A stretch of DNA of 64,000 nt from JAQBQH01 sp035607415 (GTDB taxonomy: Bacteria; Myxococcota_A; Polyangia; Palsa-1104). The notes below the pieces were generated by a model. The model was not told the origin of the DNA. It ran no database searches and saw only the letters and a program-made list of their open reading frames with translations. Shown piece after piece: positions 37,569 to 46,044 of this stretch (its first letter is position 1; every line of letters begins with the position of its first letter). Both the position numbers and the translations under genes were made by a program. The DNA lies in the NCBI GenBank assembly GCA_035607415.1, contig DATNAQ010000017.1:1-64000 (forward strand), given 5' to 3'.

Positions 37569-38327
37569 CTACCGCGGAAGCTCGAAGTGGAACACGTACT
37601 GCGGGATCACGTACGACACCGGCTTGCCGTCGGTCGCAATCGCCGGCGTGAACTTGCACTTGTGCGTCAGCGCGAACACCGCGGCCTGATCGAGCCCGTG
37701 TCCCTGCCCGCTCGTGACCTTGATGCCGTGCACGTGCCCCTTCTCGTCGAGCTCGATGCGCAGCTTGACGTCGCCCTCGATGCCGAGCTGCTCCGCCTCG
37801 GAGGGATACGGGACCGAGCGGCCGCACGCGTCGGCGTCGATGTCGGGACGCGACTTGATGTACAGCTCCGAGACCGGCTTGTACTCCGGCTTCGGCGGCG
37901 GCGGCGGCGCGGCCGGCAGCGGCACCACCGGCCCCTTGCCCGACTTGGACGGGTCGATCATCGTCGTGTTGCCGACCGGCATCGCCACCGACGAGTCACC
38001 CTCGGTCGTCGACGACATGGTCACGCCGAACACCGGCTTGGGCGGCTCCTTGGGCGGCTCCGGCGGCGGCTTGGCGTTCGGCGGCGGCGGCGTCGGCGGC
38101 GGCTCGGCGACCTTGATCTTCTTCGGGATCACCTTGCGCTCGGGCGGCGGCGGCGGCACGACCTCCGCTTTCGGCGGCGGCGGCGGCACGCGCTTGCGCA
38201 CCTCCATCTCCACCCACGACGGCCGATGCTCCGGCCGCGCCGGCACGTGCGCCAGCCCGTACGCGATGCCGGCGTGCGCAGCGAGCGCAACGACGACAGC
38301 GACGAGGTCGGGCTTTTCCAGCGCCAT
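37569..38327 (-). CDS. tonB: TonB-family energy transducer
   Basis: 252 residues: a membrane anchor (~7-26), a long Pro-rich linker (PPPPPKAEVVPPPPPERK and similar, ~45-155) and a C-terminal TonB domain (~165-250, LGIEGDVKLRIELDEKG, TPAIATDGKPV). The linker spans the periplasm. AGGAAG precedes the ATG. It lies between exbD and the receptor. There are other TonB proteins in such genomes, so the symbol denotes family, not a single housekeeping gene. Confidence 0.9.
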   Translation of the reverse strand: MALEKPDLVAVVVALAAHAGIAYGLAHVPARPEHRPSWVEMEVRKRVPPPPPKAEVVPPPPPERKVIPKKIKVAEPPPTPPPPNAKPPPEPPKEPPKPVFGVTMSSTTEGDSSVAMPVGNTTMIDPSKSGKGPVVPLPAAPPPPPKPEYKPVSELYIKSRPDIDADACGRSVPYPSEAEQLGIEGDVKLRIELDEKGHVHGIKVTSGQGHGLDQAAVFALTHKCKFTPAIATDGKPVSYVIPQYVFHFELPR

Positions 38328-38348
38328 CTTCCTACAGAGACGTCCTGA

Positions 38349-38786
38349 CTAGGGGTTTGGATCCGTGTTCAGCGCGAACTTGTGTACGCCGAGCGATTTT
38401 ACCAAATCGACGATGTGAACGACGTCCCCATAAGAGATGCCGCGGTCGGCGGCGATGATCGCTTGTAGGTCCTTGTTCTTCGCCAGCATGTCCGGGATCA
38501 TCGCCTTGACGGCTTCGTCGGTCGTCTTCTGGCCGTTGGCGTAGAGCCCGACCGCGCCCGACGCGTCGCGCGAGAGCGTCAGCGCCAGCGTCGACTTCAG
38601 CGTCTCGTCGCCGGTGGCGGCCTTGGGCAGCTCCACCTTGATCGACGGGTTGTTCACGATCATCGGCGCCGTCACCATGAAGATGATGAGGAGCACCAGC
38701 ATGATGTCGACGAGCGGCGTGACGTTGATGTCGGTGATCGCGCCCTGACCACCCTCGTCGTCGCCGTACTGCGTCGTGCCCGCCAC
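38349..38786 (-). CDS. exbD: ExbD/TolR biopolymer transporter
   Basis: 145 residues with one membrane helix (~26-45). The TM segment holds the proton-related Asp in TPLVDIMLVLLIIFM. The periplasmic domain ends in a D-K-S-G-like fold (AADRGISYGDVVHIVDLVK). It forms the proton-driven motor with ExbB. Confidence 0.94.
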   Translation of the reverse strand: MAGTTQYGDDEGGQGAITDINVTPLVDIMLVLLIIFMVTAPMIVNNPSIKVELPKAATGDETLKSTLALTLSRDASGAVGLYANGQKTTDEAVKAMIPDMLAKNKDLQAIIAADRGISYGDVVHIVDLVKSLGVHKFALNTDPNP

Positions 38787-38787
38787 C

Positions 38788-39447
38788 TTACTTGGCCTCG
38801 AGCTTCGCGCTGGCCGGCGCGTCGCCTTCGCCCTTGAGCTGCGCGAGCACCACGTGGGCCAGCGAGTCGACGTTGGCCAGCGTCTGACGCACGCGGCGGT
38901 TGAAGTAGTTGAACCCGATGACCGCCGGGATGGCGACCATCAGTCCGACCGCGGTGCAGACGAGCGCTTCGGAGATGCCGGCCATGACCACGGCGACGCC
39001 GCCGGCCTGGTTGCCCGACAGCTCGTGAAAGGCGCGGATGATGCCGAGGACGGTGCCGAAGAGACCGATGAACGGCGCGTTGTTGCCGAGGGTGCCGAGG
39101 AACGCGAGGTTGCGCTCGAGGCGCATGCGCTCGTGCGCCTTGCGCCCGACCATGGCTTCGGCGACGGCGTCGACGCCGCGCTCGACCTCGTCGAGGCCGG
39201 CGGCCACCACGGACATCTCGGCCGCGTCGGAGCCCTTGACTCGCGAGCGCGCGTCGGCGACGGCGCCCTTGGCGAGCATGCGGCGCAGATCGACGCCGAG
39301 CGAATCGACGTCGACGTTATGGGTCAGAAAGTAATAGGCGCGCTCGATCATGATGGCGAAGCTGACGATCGACAGCCCGATCAGCAGCCACAAGACCCAC
39401 TCGGCGCCGAGGAGCGTGAAGGCGAGGAATCGTTCCGTAATGTGCAT
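38788..39447 (-). CDS. exbB: ExbB/TolQ/MotA proton channel
   Basis: 219 residues, three membrane helices (about 14-35, 115-140 and 155-180). The MotA/TolQ/ExbB signature is NAPFIGLFGTVLGIIRAFHEL followed by ISEALVCTAVGLMVAIPAVI. It starts one base after exbD's predicted region in a minus-strand exbB-exbD-tonB-receptor order. No clear promoter is seen in the 119-base gap upstream. Confidence 0.94.
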   Translation of the reverse strand: MHITERFLAFTLLGAEWVLWLLIGLSIVSFAIMIERAYYFLTHNVDVDSLGVDLRRMLAKGAVADARSRVKGSDAAEMSVVAAGLDEVERGVDAVAEAMVGRKAHERMRLERNLAFLGTLGNNAPFIGLFGTVLGIIRAFHELSGNQAGGVAVVMAGISEALVCTAVGLMVAIPAVIGFNYFNRRVRQTLANVDSLAHVVLAQLKGEGDAPASAKLEAK

Positions 39448-39566
39448 GAAGGCCCCGTTCCTATGTCCGCGAAGTCAGACGTCGCGAAGTGTATGCTGCG
39501 AGGGTTGGACACGCAACGACGGGGTTGGCGTTGCACGCCAGATGTCACAGCACGGCTAGCCGGACA

Positions 39567-39902
39567 CTAAGAGGGTGGAAGAAGTTGCGGTGCCGGGCCG
39601 TCGTGGCGCGGCGGCAGCCCGACCGGCCTCGAGCTCACCGTCTTGACGTAGTTGATGGTGTTGACCACGAGCAGCACCGGGCCGATGACCACCGAATAGT
39701 AGCTGGTCCAGCCGACGGTCACGAGGATCGCGAACTTCTTCCAGTATTCGCGATGCACGCAGGGCTTGCAGACTTGCCCCTCGAAGATGCTGCGCTGGTG
39801 CGCGGCGATCATGCCGATGTTCTGGTGCAGCGTGATCGGCCAGGTCTCGGCCGGGGCTCCACACTTCATGCAGTGCGTGATCGTGGGGTCGGCGAACGCC
39901 AT
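39567..39902 (-). CDS. Small zinc-ribbon membrane protein
   Basis: 111 residues. A CMKC pair (residues 11-14) and a CKPC pair (~45-48) followed by His form a likely zinc site. One hydrophobic segment (~57-85) follows and the tail is Pro-rich. Function unknown. TACGAT ends 5 bases before the ATG. Confidence 0.72.
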   Translation of the reverse strand: MAFADPTITHCMKCGAPAETWPITLHQNIGMIAAHQRSIFEGQVCKPCVHREYWKKFAILVTVGWTSYYSVVIGPVLLVVNTINYVKTVSSRPVGLPPRHDGPAPQLLPPS

Positions 39903-39907
39903 GGTTC

Positions 39908-39913
39908 ATCGTA
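39908..39913 (-). promoter_or_regulatory. Putative -10 hexamer, near-leaderless spacing
   Basis: TACGAT on the minus strand ends 5 bases before the ATG at 39902. Confidence 0.4.
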
Positions 39914-39945
39914 CGGCGCGGGACGGCGTCTCTTCCGTGGCGACG

Positions 39946-40986
39946 CTACTTTGTGACCTCGGCGAGGAGGACCGTGGCGTAGGCGCCGGGCGGCAGGACG
40001 AACGAGAGCAGCAGGCTGTCGGACGTGTCGCCGGCGCGGACGTCGGCCTGCTCGACCGGCACGAGGAGCGGGCGGCGCGTGCCTTCGGCGAGCTTGCCGA
40101 GGACCTTGAAGGTTTCGGGGCCGATGCCTTCGGCGTCGAGCAGCGTCTGCTCGCGCGCGTGCGACGGCGTGCCGGCGGGCGGCGACATCACCTTGTGGCC
40201 GAACATCGGGCCGGTGACCACCAGCGCGCGCGCGGCGAGGCGGGCGGCGGCGTCGGCGAGCGCGGCCGGCGTGTCGTCGACGGTGAAGAGCCCGCCGGTG
40301 TCGGTCTTCTTGAGCACGTCGCCGGCGACCGGCTGGGCGACGAGCCCGTCGACGATGCGGGCGTCGAGGTAGCGGTTGAAGAGCTCCGACTGATAGGCGC
40401 TCACCAGCATGCGCCGCTCGTTCGGGCTGATGCGCGGGCCGCGGCCGCCGCCGTCGTGGGGCGAGAGCAGCGCCTTGCCGCGGGCCGCGTTGTCGCCGCG
40501 CGCGCCGAAGCGCTGGGCGCCGAAGTAGTTGGCCAGGCCGTGCGCGACGAGGCGGTCGATGATGGCGCGGGCGCGGGCGAGCGCGTCGGGCCCGGCGCCG
40601 CGCAAGGTCAGCGTGAAGCGGTTGCCGGCGAGGTGGCCGGTGCGCAGCTTGTTGCCGTGGCGCGCGGCAGCGAGGACGCGGATGCCGTCGACGGTGACGG
40701 CGAGCGCGCGCGCGGGATCGACGTCGGGCAGCGAGATCCATTGGCGCGTGAGCGCTTGCCGATCCTTCTGGCCGGCGGCGCCGGCGTCGCGCGGCGACAC
40801 GGCGAGCGCGCGGCACAGGCGCGCGATGGCGTCGGCGGTGGTGAGCCCGCGCTTCTCGACGTGCAGATAGGTGTGCGGGCCCTCGCCCGACGGTGTGTAG
40901 GCGGGCAGCTCGTCGACGACGAAGTCTTCGGGCGTCGCCTTGTGCAGGCCGCCGGTGCCGGGCAGGTCGTGCGTGAGGAGCTGCAT
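39946..40986 (-). CDS. truD: tRNA pseudouridine13 synthase TruD
   Basis: 346 residues. TruD isomerises U13 of tRNA-Glu. The catalytic Asp is in AGQKDRQA (Asp75). FVVDELPAYTPSGEGPHTYLHVEK, GNRFTLTL, LANYFGAQRFG and AYQSELFNRYL are the conserved blocks; the TRUD insertion domain follows. It is divergent from a broken GNAT gene with a shared promoter-like palindrome. Confidence 0.95.
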   Translation of the reverse strand: MQLLTHDLPGTGGLHKATPEDFVVDELPAYTPSGEGPHTYLHVEKRGLTTADAIARLCRALAVSPRDAGAAGQKDRQALTRQWISLPDVDPARALAVTVDGIRVLAAARHGNKLRTGHLAGNRFTLTLRGAGPDALARARAIIDRLVAHGLANYFGAQRFGARGDNAARGKALLSPHDGGGRGPRISPNERRMLVSAYQSELFNRYLDARIVDGLVAQPVAGDVLKKTDTGGLFTVDDTPAALADAAARLAARALVVTGPMFGHKVMSPPAGTPSHAREQTLLDAEGIGPETFKVLGKLAEGTRRPLLVPVEQADVRAGDTSDSLLLSFVLPPGAYATVLLAEVTK

Positions 40987-40995
40987 CGGGCGCGC

Positions 40996-41003
40996 AGTAT
41001 ACT
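40996..41003. promoter_or_regulatory. Palindromic AGTATACT shared by divergent starts
   Basis: The 8-base perfect palindrome reads TATACT on both strands. It ends 9 bases before the truD ATG on the minus strand and 6 bases before the GTG at 41010 on the plus strand. Confidence 0.5.
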
Positions 41004-41009
41004 CGCGTC

Positions 41010-41361
41010 GTGCTCCTCGAAGGCCGCAACATCCGGCTGCGCCCGGTCACGCTCGCCGACGCCGACGCGTGGCTCGCGGGCGAGGACGAGCAGATGGCGC
41101 GCATGTTCGAGCTCCCGCGCCGCTGGACGCGCGACGACGTGGTCGCCGCGATCGGCAACTGGAGCGCGATGTGGCGCACGGGCGGCCCGGTGCGCATTGG
41201 GTGGCGCCCTCGTGGCGCCGGCGCGGCATCGCCAAAGAAGCGGTGTCGCTGGCCATCGAATACGCGGCGACCGAGCGGCGCGCGCCGTCGGTGCCACCTT
41301 CGTCGGCGAAGAGCCGAGCGTCGCCGGCGGCATCTTCCGCGTGTTTCGGCGCGTGCTGTAG
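41010..41361 (+). pseudogene. Decayed GNAT acetyltransferase with two internal deletions
   Basis: Pieces of one GNAT protein occur in three frames. From GTG 41010 the first frame reads RNIRLRPVTLADADAWL to about 41190. The second frame then gives WVAPSWRRRGIAKEAVSLAIEYA, the acetyl-CoA-binding motif A, to about 41280. The third gives GATFVGEEPSVAGGIFRVF and a TAG at 41361. Total coding capacity is about 117 codons against ~170 for the family, so sequence is missing at both junctions rather than single bases. Assembly collapse is an alternative. The upstream AGTATACT promoter is intact. Confidence 0.75.
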
Positions 41362-41364
41362 CGA

Positions 41365-41370
41365 TATAGT
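41365..41370 (+). promoter_or_regulatory. Putative -10 hexamer, leaderless spacing
   Basis: TATAGT ends 6 bases before ATG 41377, right after the pseudogene stop. Confidence 0.5.
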
Positions 41371-41376
41371 CGGGCG

Positions 41377-42309
41377 ATGAGGATCGTCGTCATCGCCGCC
41401 GTCTTCGTCGTCGGGGCCATCGGGTGCGCGCACGCGCCGTCGGCCGCGCCGACGACGGCGCCGCAGGCCGAAGCAGAGTCGCGCCACGGCATGCGCGGCG
41501 CCAAGCAGCCAATCGCGCTGCCGCATCGCGTGGTCGACACCGACTCGGGCGACGAGCTCGCCGACCGCAATTTCGACGACAAGCTGCGCGCGGTCAAGGT
41601 CATCTACGTCGGCGAAGAGCACCCGAACCCGCACGATCACGCCGCCGAGATCGAGGTGCTCGAGCGCGCCTATGCGGCCGATCCGTCGGTGGGCCTCGGC
41701 ATGGAGATGCTGCCGCACACCTATCAGGGCTCGCTCGACGCCTACGTGGCCGGCACGCTCGACGAGGCCGGCTTCCTGAAGGCGGTCGATTGGGAGAACA
41801 CCTGGGGCTACGAGTGGGGGCTCTACAAGCCGCTGCTCGATTTCTGCCGCGCGCACAAGCTGCCGGCGTACGCGTTGAATGCGCCGCGCACGCTGGCGCA
41901 CGCGGTGGCGAAGAACGGCCTCGACGGGCTGAGCGCGGCCGAGAAGGCCGAGCTGCCCGAGATGGTGCCGGGCCCGGAGAAGCATCGCGAGCTGGTGCGC
42001 GAGGCGTTCGCGCAGCATCCGCACGGCAAGTTCGACGAGGCGATGTTCGAGCGCTTCTACGCGGCGCAGCTGGTGTGGGACGAGACGATGGCGCAGCGGG
42101 TGGCCGAGGCTCTCAAGGCGCCGGGCGCGCCGGCGCGGCTCGTGGTGGTGGCGGGGGAGGGGCACACGCGCAGCTTCGCGATTCCCGATCGCGCGGCGCG
42201 GCGCGGGGCCTCGCCGTATCTGACGGTGCTGCCGGTGTTCGAGGAGGACGAGGCCGACGCGCGGCGGGATCGCGCCGCCGACGTGCTCTGGGTCCTGAAG
42301 ACGCATTGA
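41377..42309 (+). CDS. ChaN-family haem/iron-related lipoprotein
   Basis: 310 residues; lipoprotein signal ending VGAIGC. The ChaN/Cofac_haem_bdg domain is recognised from VIYVGEEHPNPHDHAAEIEVL, GLGMEMLPHTYQGSLDAYV and RLVVVAGEGHTRSFAIP, the last holding a conserved GxGH. Family members bind haem between dimers and support iron uptake. The location is close to the TonB locus, but it is a separate transcription unit. Confidence 0.85.
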   Translation: MRIVVIAAVFVVGAIGCAHAPSAAPTTAPQAEAESRHGMRGAKQPIALPHRVVDTDSGDELADRNFDDKLRAVKVIYVGEEHPNPHDHAAEIEVLERAYAADPSVGLGMEMLPHTYQGSLDAYVAGTLDEAGFLKAVDWENTWGYEWGLYKPLLDFCRAHKLPAYALNAPRTLAHAVAKNGLDGLSAAEKAELPEMVPGPEKHRELVREAFAQHPHGKFDEAMFERFYAAQLVWDETMAQRVAEALKAPGAPARLVVVAGEGHTRSFAIPDRAARRGASPYLTVLPVFEEDEADARRDRAADVLWVLKTH

Positions 42310-42354
42310 AGAGCGCCGGGCGCCGTCGCGTCCGATGGTGACAGGGGGAAGACC

Positions 42355-43194
42355 ATGCGAGCATCGTGGTGGCTCTGTTTTGCGGTGGCGTCGCTCGCGG
42401 GGGCGAGCGCGATGGCGCAGCCGCTGCCGGCCGGGACGGGGCGCCTGCGCAACCGCGCGCAGGGGATGTGCCTCGACGTCGAAGGCTGGAACGCGCAGGG
42501 CAACGGCAACGTGCACCTGTGGGAGTGCAACGACGATCCCGATCAGGTGTGGTCGTTCGCGCGCGGCAGCGAGCTCGTCAACAGCGTTGGCGGCGTGTGC
42601 CTCGATGCGGCCGGCTACGACGGGCGCGCGGGCGCCAACGTCGACATCTATCGCTGCGAGCGCATGAACGATCAGCGCTGGTCGCTGGTGCCGCGCGGCG
42701 GCGGCAGCTTCGAATTGCACAACCGCCAGACGGGGATGTGCCTCGACGTGGCCGGGCGCAACGGCGCGCGCGGCGACAACGTGCTCTTGTGGAATTGCGA
42801 CGGCGGCGCCGATCAGCGTTGGTCGTGGGAGCCGTGGACGCCGCGGCGCGTGGAGGTGCGCCCGGCCGTGGTCGATCCGCCGCCGCCCGCGCCGGCGATG
42901 CAGCCCATCGGCGGCGAGGAGCTGCGCGCGCTGCGCCGGGCGATCGACGAGCAGGGTTTTTCCGAGAACAAGCGGACGGTGCTCGAGCAGGCGGCGCGGA
43001 CGCACCTGTTTCGCGTCGCGCAGGTCAAGGAGCTGCTCGGGCTGTTCGCGTTCTCGGAGGACAAGCTGCATGCGTTGAAGCTGCTGGCGCCGCGGATGGT
43101 CGACGGGCCGAACAGCTTCGCCCTCTACGACGCGTTCTCGTTCAGCGGCGACCAGGAGAAGGCGCGCGAGATCCTGCGCCGCAACGGCTACTGA
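42355..43194 (+). CDS. R-type lectin with DUF4476 C-terminus
   Basis: 279 residues; signal peptide ending SAMAQ. A ricin B-type beta-trefoil (~25-165) has three QxW repeats (DQVWSF, DQRWSL, DQRWSW) and CLDV strands, so it should bind glycans. A Pro-rich linker leads to DUF4476 (~185-279, FSENKRTVLEQAA, FRVAQVKELLGLF), a domain common in Myxococcota and Bacteroidota. GGGGGAAG precedes the ATG. It is exported; the partner glycan is unknown. Its 3' end overlaps the convergent gene by 7 bases. Confidence 0.88.
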   Translation: MRASWWLCFAVASLAGASAMAQPLPAGTGRLRNRAQGMCLDVEGWNAQGNGNVHLWECNDDPDQVWSFARGSELVNSVGGVCLDAAGYDGRAGANVDIYRCERMNDQRWSLVPRGGGSFELHNRQTGMCLDVAGRNGARGDNVLLWNCDGGADQRWSWEPWTPRRVEVRPAVVDPPPPAPAMQPIGGEELRALRRAIDEQGFSENKRTVLEQAARTHLFRVAQVKELLGLFAFSEDKLHALKLLAPRMVDGPNSFALYDAFSFSGDQEKAREILRRNGY

Positions 43195-44501
43195 TATTCG
43201 GCGGCGCCGATGTCGATCGTGCCGTCGAGGACCCGGGGCTTGCCGTAGAAGTCCCTCGTCGCCGCGTAGTGGTCGTTGCCGCGATCGCGAAGCGGGCTCC
43301 TCGTCAGTAGATGCACGTCGCCCGTCGCGACGTTGGTCAGCTCTGGATCGGAGAGCATGCTGTGCGAGTCGTGCGTGTCCTGCCACGTCGCCCACGGCAC
43401 GACCGCGACGGTGCCGCTCGCGTTTTCGGCGCGGAAGGCCGGCGTGGCGCCGGGCTGATCATAGACGTTGTAGTCGAGGTCGAGATCGCAGCGCGTCCGG
43501 TCCATGATGGCCACCGCGCCGGTGAACTCGCCCTCCACGATGTTGTTCATGAAGACGCCGGATCCGCCGGCTCCGGCGGACACTCCGCAGCGCAGCCCGA
43601 AGCCATCGGAGCCCACGGTCTTTCGCAGATTGATGATCGTGTTCCCGTACACGCGGATGTTCTGCGCGTTGGAGTAGATCCCGACACCGGTCGAAAAGCC
43701 GTCGCAGACGTTGTCGTGGAACGCGACGTCGTTGGCCGGCCCGGGCGCCTCGGAGTGATAGACGTGGAGGCAGTGCGACGCGTAGATGTCCGGGTTGGCC
43801 TGGCAGCGGTTGCCGCGCACCTCGATGTGGTCGGCACCCTCGGCGGGGTAGATGCAGTGCCCGTGGCCGTCCTTGGTTCCGCCCTGGTTTCTGAGCCAGT
43901 TGCCCGACACGAGCGCGTTCTCGACGTGGCTGAGCGAGATTCCGTTGAAGCACTTGTCGAAGCGGTTGTTGCTGACGGCCACGTGATGGATCGGCTGCGT
44001 CGCGTTCGGCCCGAAGACGGCCATGCACGTCCCGAGCGAATTGTAGAAGCGGAGATTGGTGACGCTGACGTAGTCGGCCTGCACGTAGAACAGACCGGAC
44101 AGGTCACCCTCGATCATCGACGGCGCGGTCACGTCATACGAGCGGATGTGAATCGGTGCGGTCGCGGTGCCCGACGAGCGCACGAGGATGTAACTGGTGA
44201 CGTCCCAGGTGCCGTCGACGTAGAGCACGGTGCCGGGCGCGAGCCACGACTTGGACGAGGACCAGGCATTGAAGGCGCCCTGGCCGCCGGTGCTCGACGC
44301 GCAGCCGCGCGCCTTGCCGTTGCCGTTGTGCGCGCACTCTGACGGCGGCCGGATGTATCGCGCGGTCGCGGCGCCATCGGTGAACCCTGCCTCCCCATCC
44401 GCCACATCATCGGCCGGCAGGTCGTCCGCGACAGACCCGCTGCAGCTCGCCGTGCTCCACGGCAGCATCAGAGCGAACCCGATCAATAGATATTTTCTCA
44501 T
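43188..44501 (-). CDS. Secreted right-handed beta-helix lipoprotein
   Basis: 437 residues. The lipoprotein signal ends STASC. The body is a pectate-lyase-type parallel beta-helix with regular turns (NNRFDKCFNGISLSH, NWLRNQGGTKDG, GNTIINL, NNIVEGEF) and ends in a DUF1565/right-handed-helix style tail (GKPRVLDGTIDIGAAEY). Such proteins cleave or bind polysaccharides; no catalytic set is certain. Its ATG overlaps the stop of the TIM-barrel gene (ATGA), so they form an operon. Confidence 0.85.
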   Translation of the reverse strand: MRKYLLIGFALMLPWSTASCSGSVADDLPADDVADGEAGFTDGAATARYIRPPSECAHNGNGKARGCASSTGGQGAFNAWSSSKSWLAPGTVLYVDGTWDVTSYILVRSSGTATAPIHIRSYDVTAPSMIEGDLSGLFYVQADYVSVTNLRFYNSLGTCMAVFGPNATQPIHHVAVSNNRFDKCFNGISLSHVENALVSGNWLRNQGGTKDGHGHCIYPAEGADHIEVRGNRCQANPDIYASHCLHVYHSEAPGPANDVAFHDNVCDGFSTGVGIYSNAQNIRVYGNTIINLRKTVGSDGFGLRCGVSAGAGGSGVFMNNIVEGEFTGAVAIMDRTRCDLDLDYNVYDQPGATPAFRAENASGTVAVVPWATWQDTHDSHSMLSDPELTNVATGDVHLLTRSPLRDRGNDHYAATRDFYGKPRVLDGTIDIGAAEYQ

Positions 44502-45958
44502 TTGAGATCCTCGGTGAGGGTGATGGATGCCGAGTTGCTCCCCGACGCATTGGTCGCGGTGGCGGCGATCGTGTGCTTGCCGCGGCCCAAGGTGCCCGTG
44601 GCGCAGGTGCCGTCGCCGCCGAAGAGGCAATAGCGGTGCACGCGCTCGGAATGGAACGCGGCCCCGTCGACCGTGAAGTCGACCTGCTCGATGCCGCTGC
44701 CGGCAACCACCGCTTCGACGGCGTAGGCGCCCTTGTCGGGATCGCCGATCAGGTTCAGCGTCACCGTCGGCGCGCCCGCTTTGGGCCGCAGCACGAGGAA
44801 GTAGTCGCCGGTGGCCTGGGGTGGCGGCGCCAGCGCGAGCCTGGCCGAGTCGATCGTGGCGTACGAGGGATAGCTCTTTCCGCTCGCCGGGACGTAGAGC
44901 TCGGCGACCTTCCCTTGCTGGTCGGCGATCTTCAACGTCGTATGGCGCGGGTTGTAGATGAACGTCGTGCCGCCCATCGTCGCCGCCTTCGCGCGCTCGA
45001 TGCCGCCGGCGAAGCCGTTGTCGACGAGACCGTCGTTCGGTTTCGCGTGGAACGGGTCGTACCCTTCGCGCGACAGAAACGTCTTCACACCCACGATCGA
45101 CGTCAGCCCCACCGACGGACCGCCATCCGGAAGACCCCACGCCCACCGTTGCGAGCCGAAGGGCGAGGCCCCCGACATGCCGTACACGAGCCCCGCGCCG
45201 CCGCTCAGAAGGACGCCGGCCGCGTACCAGCGGTAGTAGTAGGCCGCGTCGCTCGTCAGATCGTCGTAGATGCCTTCGCTGCGCCACAACGCCGCGTCCA
45301 GGTTGGCGCCGGCGAGCCCGCCGCTGAGGTCCTCGTAGAGCGTCTCCATCACGAGCGGATGGGCGGGGCCGGGCTCGCTGACGCCATAGCCCTCGAGCTT
45401 TCCCGCCTCGTGGAGCCCGCGCATGTTGATCGTGGAGACCTTCGTGAAGCTCTCCTTGCACGAGTTGCTCGCGTGGTACCCGGAGCTGGTGCCGGCGTAG
45501 TTGTTGTTGCGCATCACGTGGACGGCGAGGCTGGGAGCCGCGCACCCTTTGGCGGCGAAGGCCGCGACGAGCTCGCTGTTCGCCGCGTTGAACGCCGAGA
45601 ACTCCTGACTGCAGGTCCCTTTGGGCATGCACTCGCCGCACGCGGTCTCCCAGTCGCCTTCGTAGAAGACGCGCGTGTCGTTGCAGAACGCGGACGCCAG
45701 ATCGTCGACGAATCGGGCGCGCGACGGCGCGGCGACATCGGAGAGCACGCCGAGCCCGAGCGCGACCGTCATCCCGCGGGCGTGCGCATGGGCCACGAGC
45801 TTCTTCAGACGAGCCGCGTTCCACACGCCGCCGTGGATGCCGTCGATGCGGATGAGGTTGACCCCGTGGTCGGCGTTCCACTCGATGACGTCGGTATACG
45901 AGCGTCCCGGAGGATCCTCGTATCCGAGGTTGTACGCCGTCATTCCCACCGTCATCAC
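44498..45958 (-). CDS. TIM-barrel glycoside-hydrolase-like protein, 5' end uncertain
   Basis: 486 residues from GTG 45958 (or ATG 45955). The N-terminal ~360 residues resemble a (beta/alpha)8 barrel (NADHGVNLIRIDGIHGGVW, GMTVALGLGVL, LVMETLYEDL, YYYRWYAAGVLL) and the C-terminal ~100 residues an Ig-like or big domain (TLGRGKHTIAATATNASG). No signal peptide is encoded although the co-transcribed partner is secreted. The upstream open frame is antisense to the divergent gene and has no start codon between 45959 and 46060, so the 5' part may be lost. The family is not certain. Confidence 0.65.
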   Translation of the reverse strand: MMTVGMTAYNLGYEDPPGRSYTDVIEWNADHGVNLIRIDGIHGGVWNAARLKKLVAHAHARGMTVALGLGVLSDVAAPSRARFVDDLASAFCNDTRVFYEGDWETACGECMPKGTCSQEFSAFNAANSELVAAFAAKGCAAPSLAVHVMRNNNYAGTSSGYHASNSCKESFTKVSTINMRGLHEAGKLEGYGVSEPGPAHPLVMETLYEDLSGGLAGANLDAALWRSEGIYDDLTSDAAYYYRWYAAGVLLSGGAGLVYGMSGASPFGSQRWAWGLPDGGPSVGLTSIVGVKTFLSREGYDPFHAKPNDGLVDNGFAGGIERAKAATMGGTTFIYNPRHTTLKIADQQGKVAELYVPASGKSYPSYATIDSARLALAPPPQATGDYFLVLRPKAGAPTVTLNLIGDPDKGAYAVEAVVAGSGIEQVDFTVDGAAFHSERVHRYCLFGGDGTCATGTLGRGKHTIAATATNASGSNSASITLTEDLK

Positions 45959-46028
45959 GGGAATGGCGGCGACGTCTCCGCAGGCGCGTCTGTCCCCGAT
46001 CGTCGGGTTGCGGTACTGATGTGTCGTG

Positions 46029-46044
46029 TTAAGTAAAAACTTAA
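46029..46044. promoter_or_regulatory. AT-rich perfect inverted repeat TTAAGT-AAAA-ACTTAA
   Basis: Arms 46029-46034 and 46039-46044 are fully complementary, in a G+C-poor island between divergent genes. The last base overlaps the ATG at 46044, so a bound regulator would block transcription or initiation of the hydrolase gene. Confidence 0.5.

Noticed and set aside
37850..38220. Pro/Gly-rich stretch as a DNA repeat array
   Set aside because: The repetition is only codon-level in the TonB proline-rich linker and is not a regular DNA unit.
35310..38348. Very long plus-strand frame (over 1000 codons) opposite the TonB locus
   Set aside because: It is antisense to the receptor and tonB genes, Arg/His/Ala-rich, with no family pattern. 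GC bias leaves such frames open.
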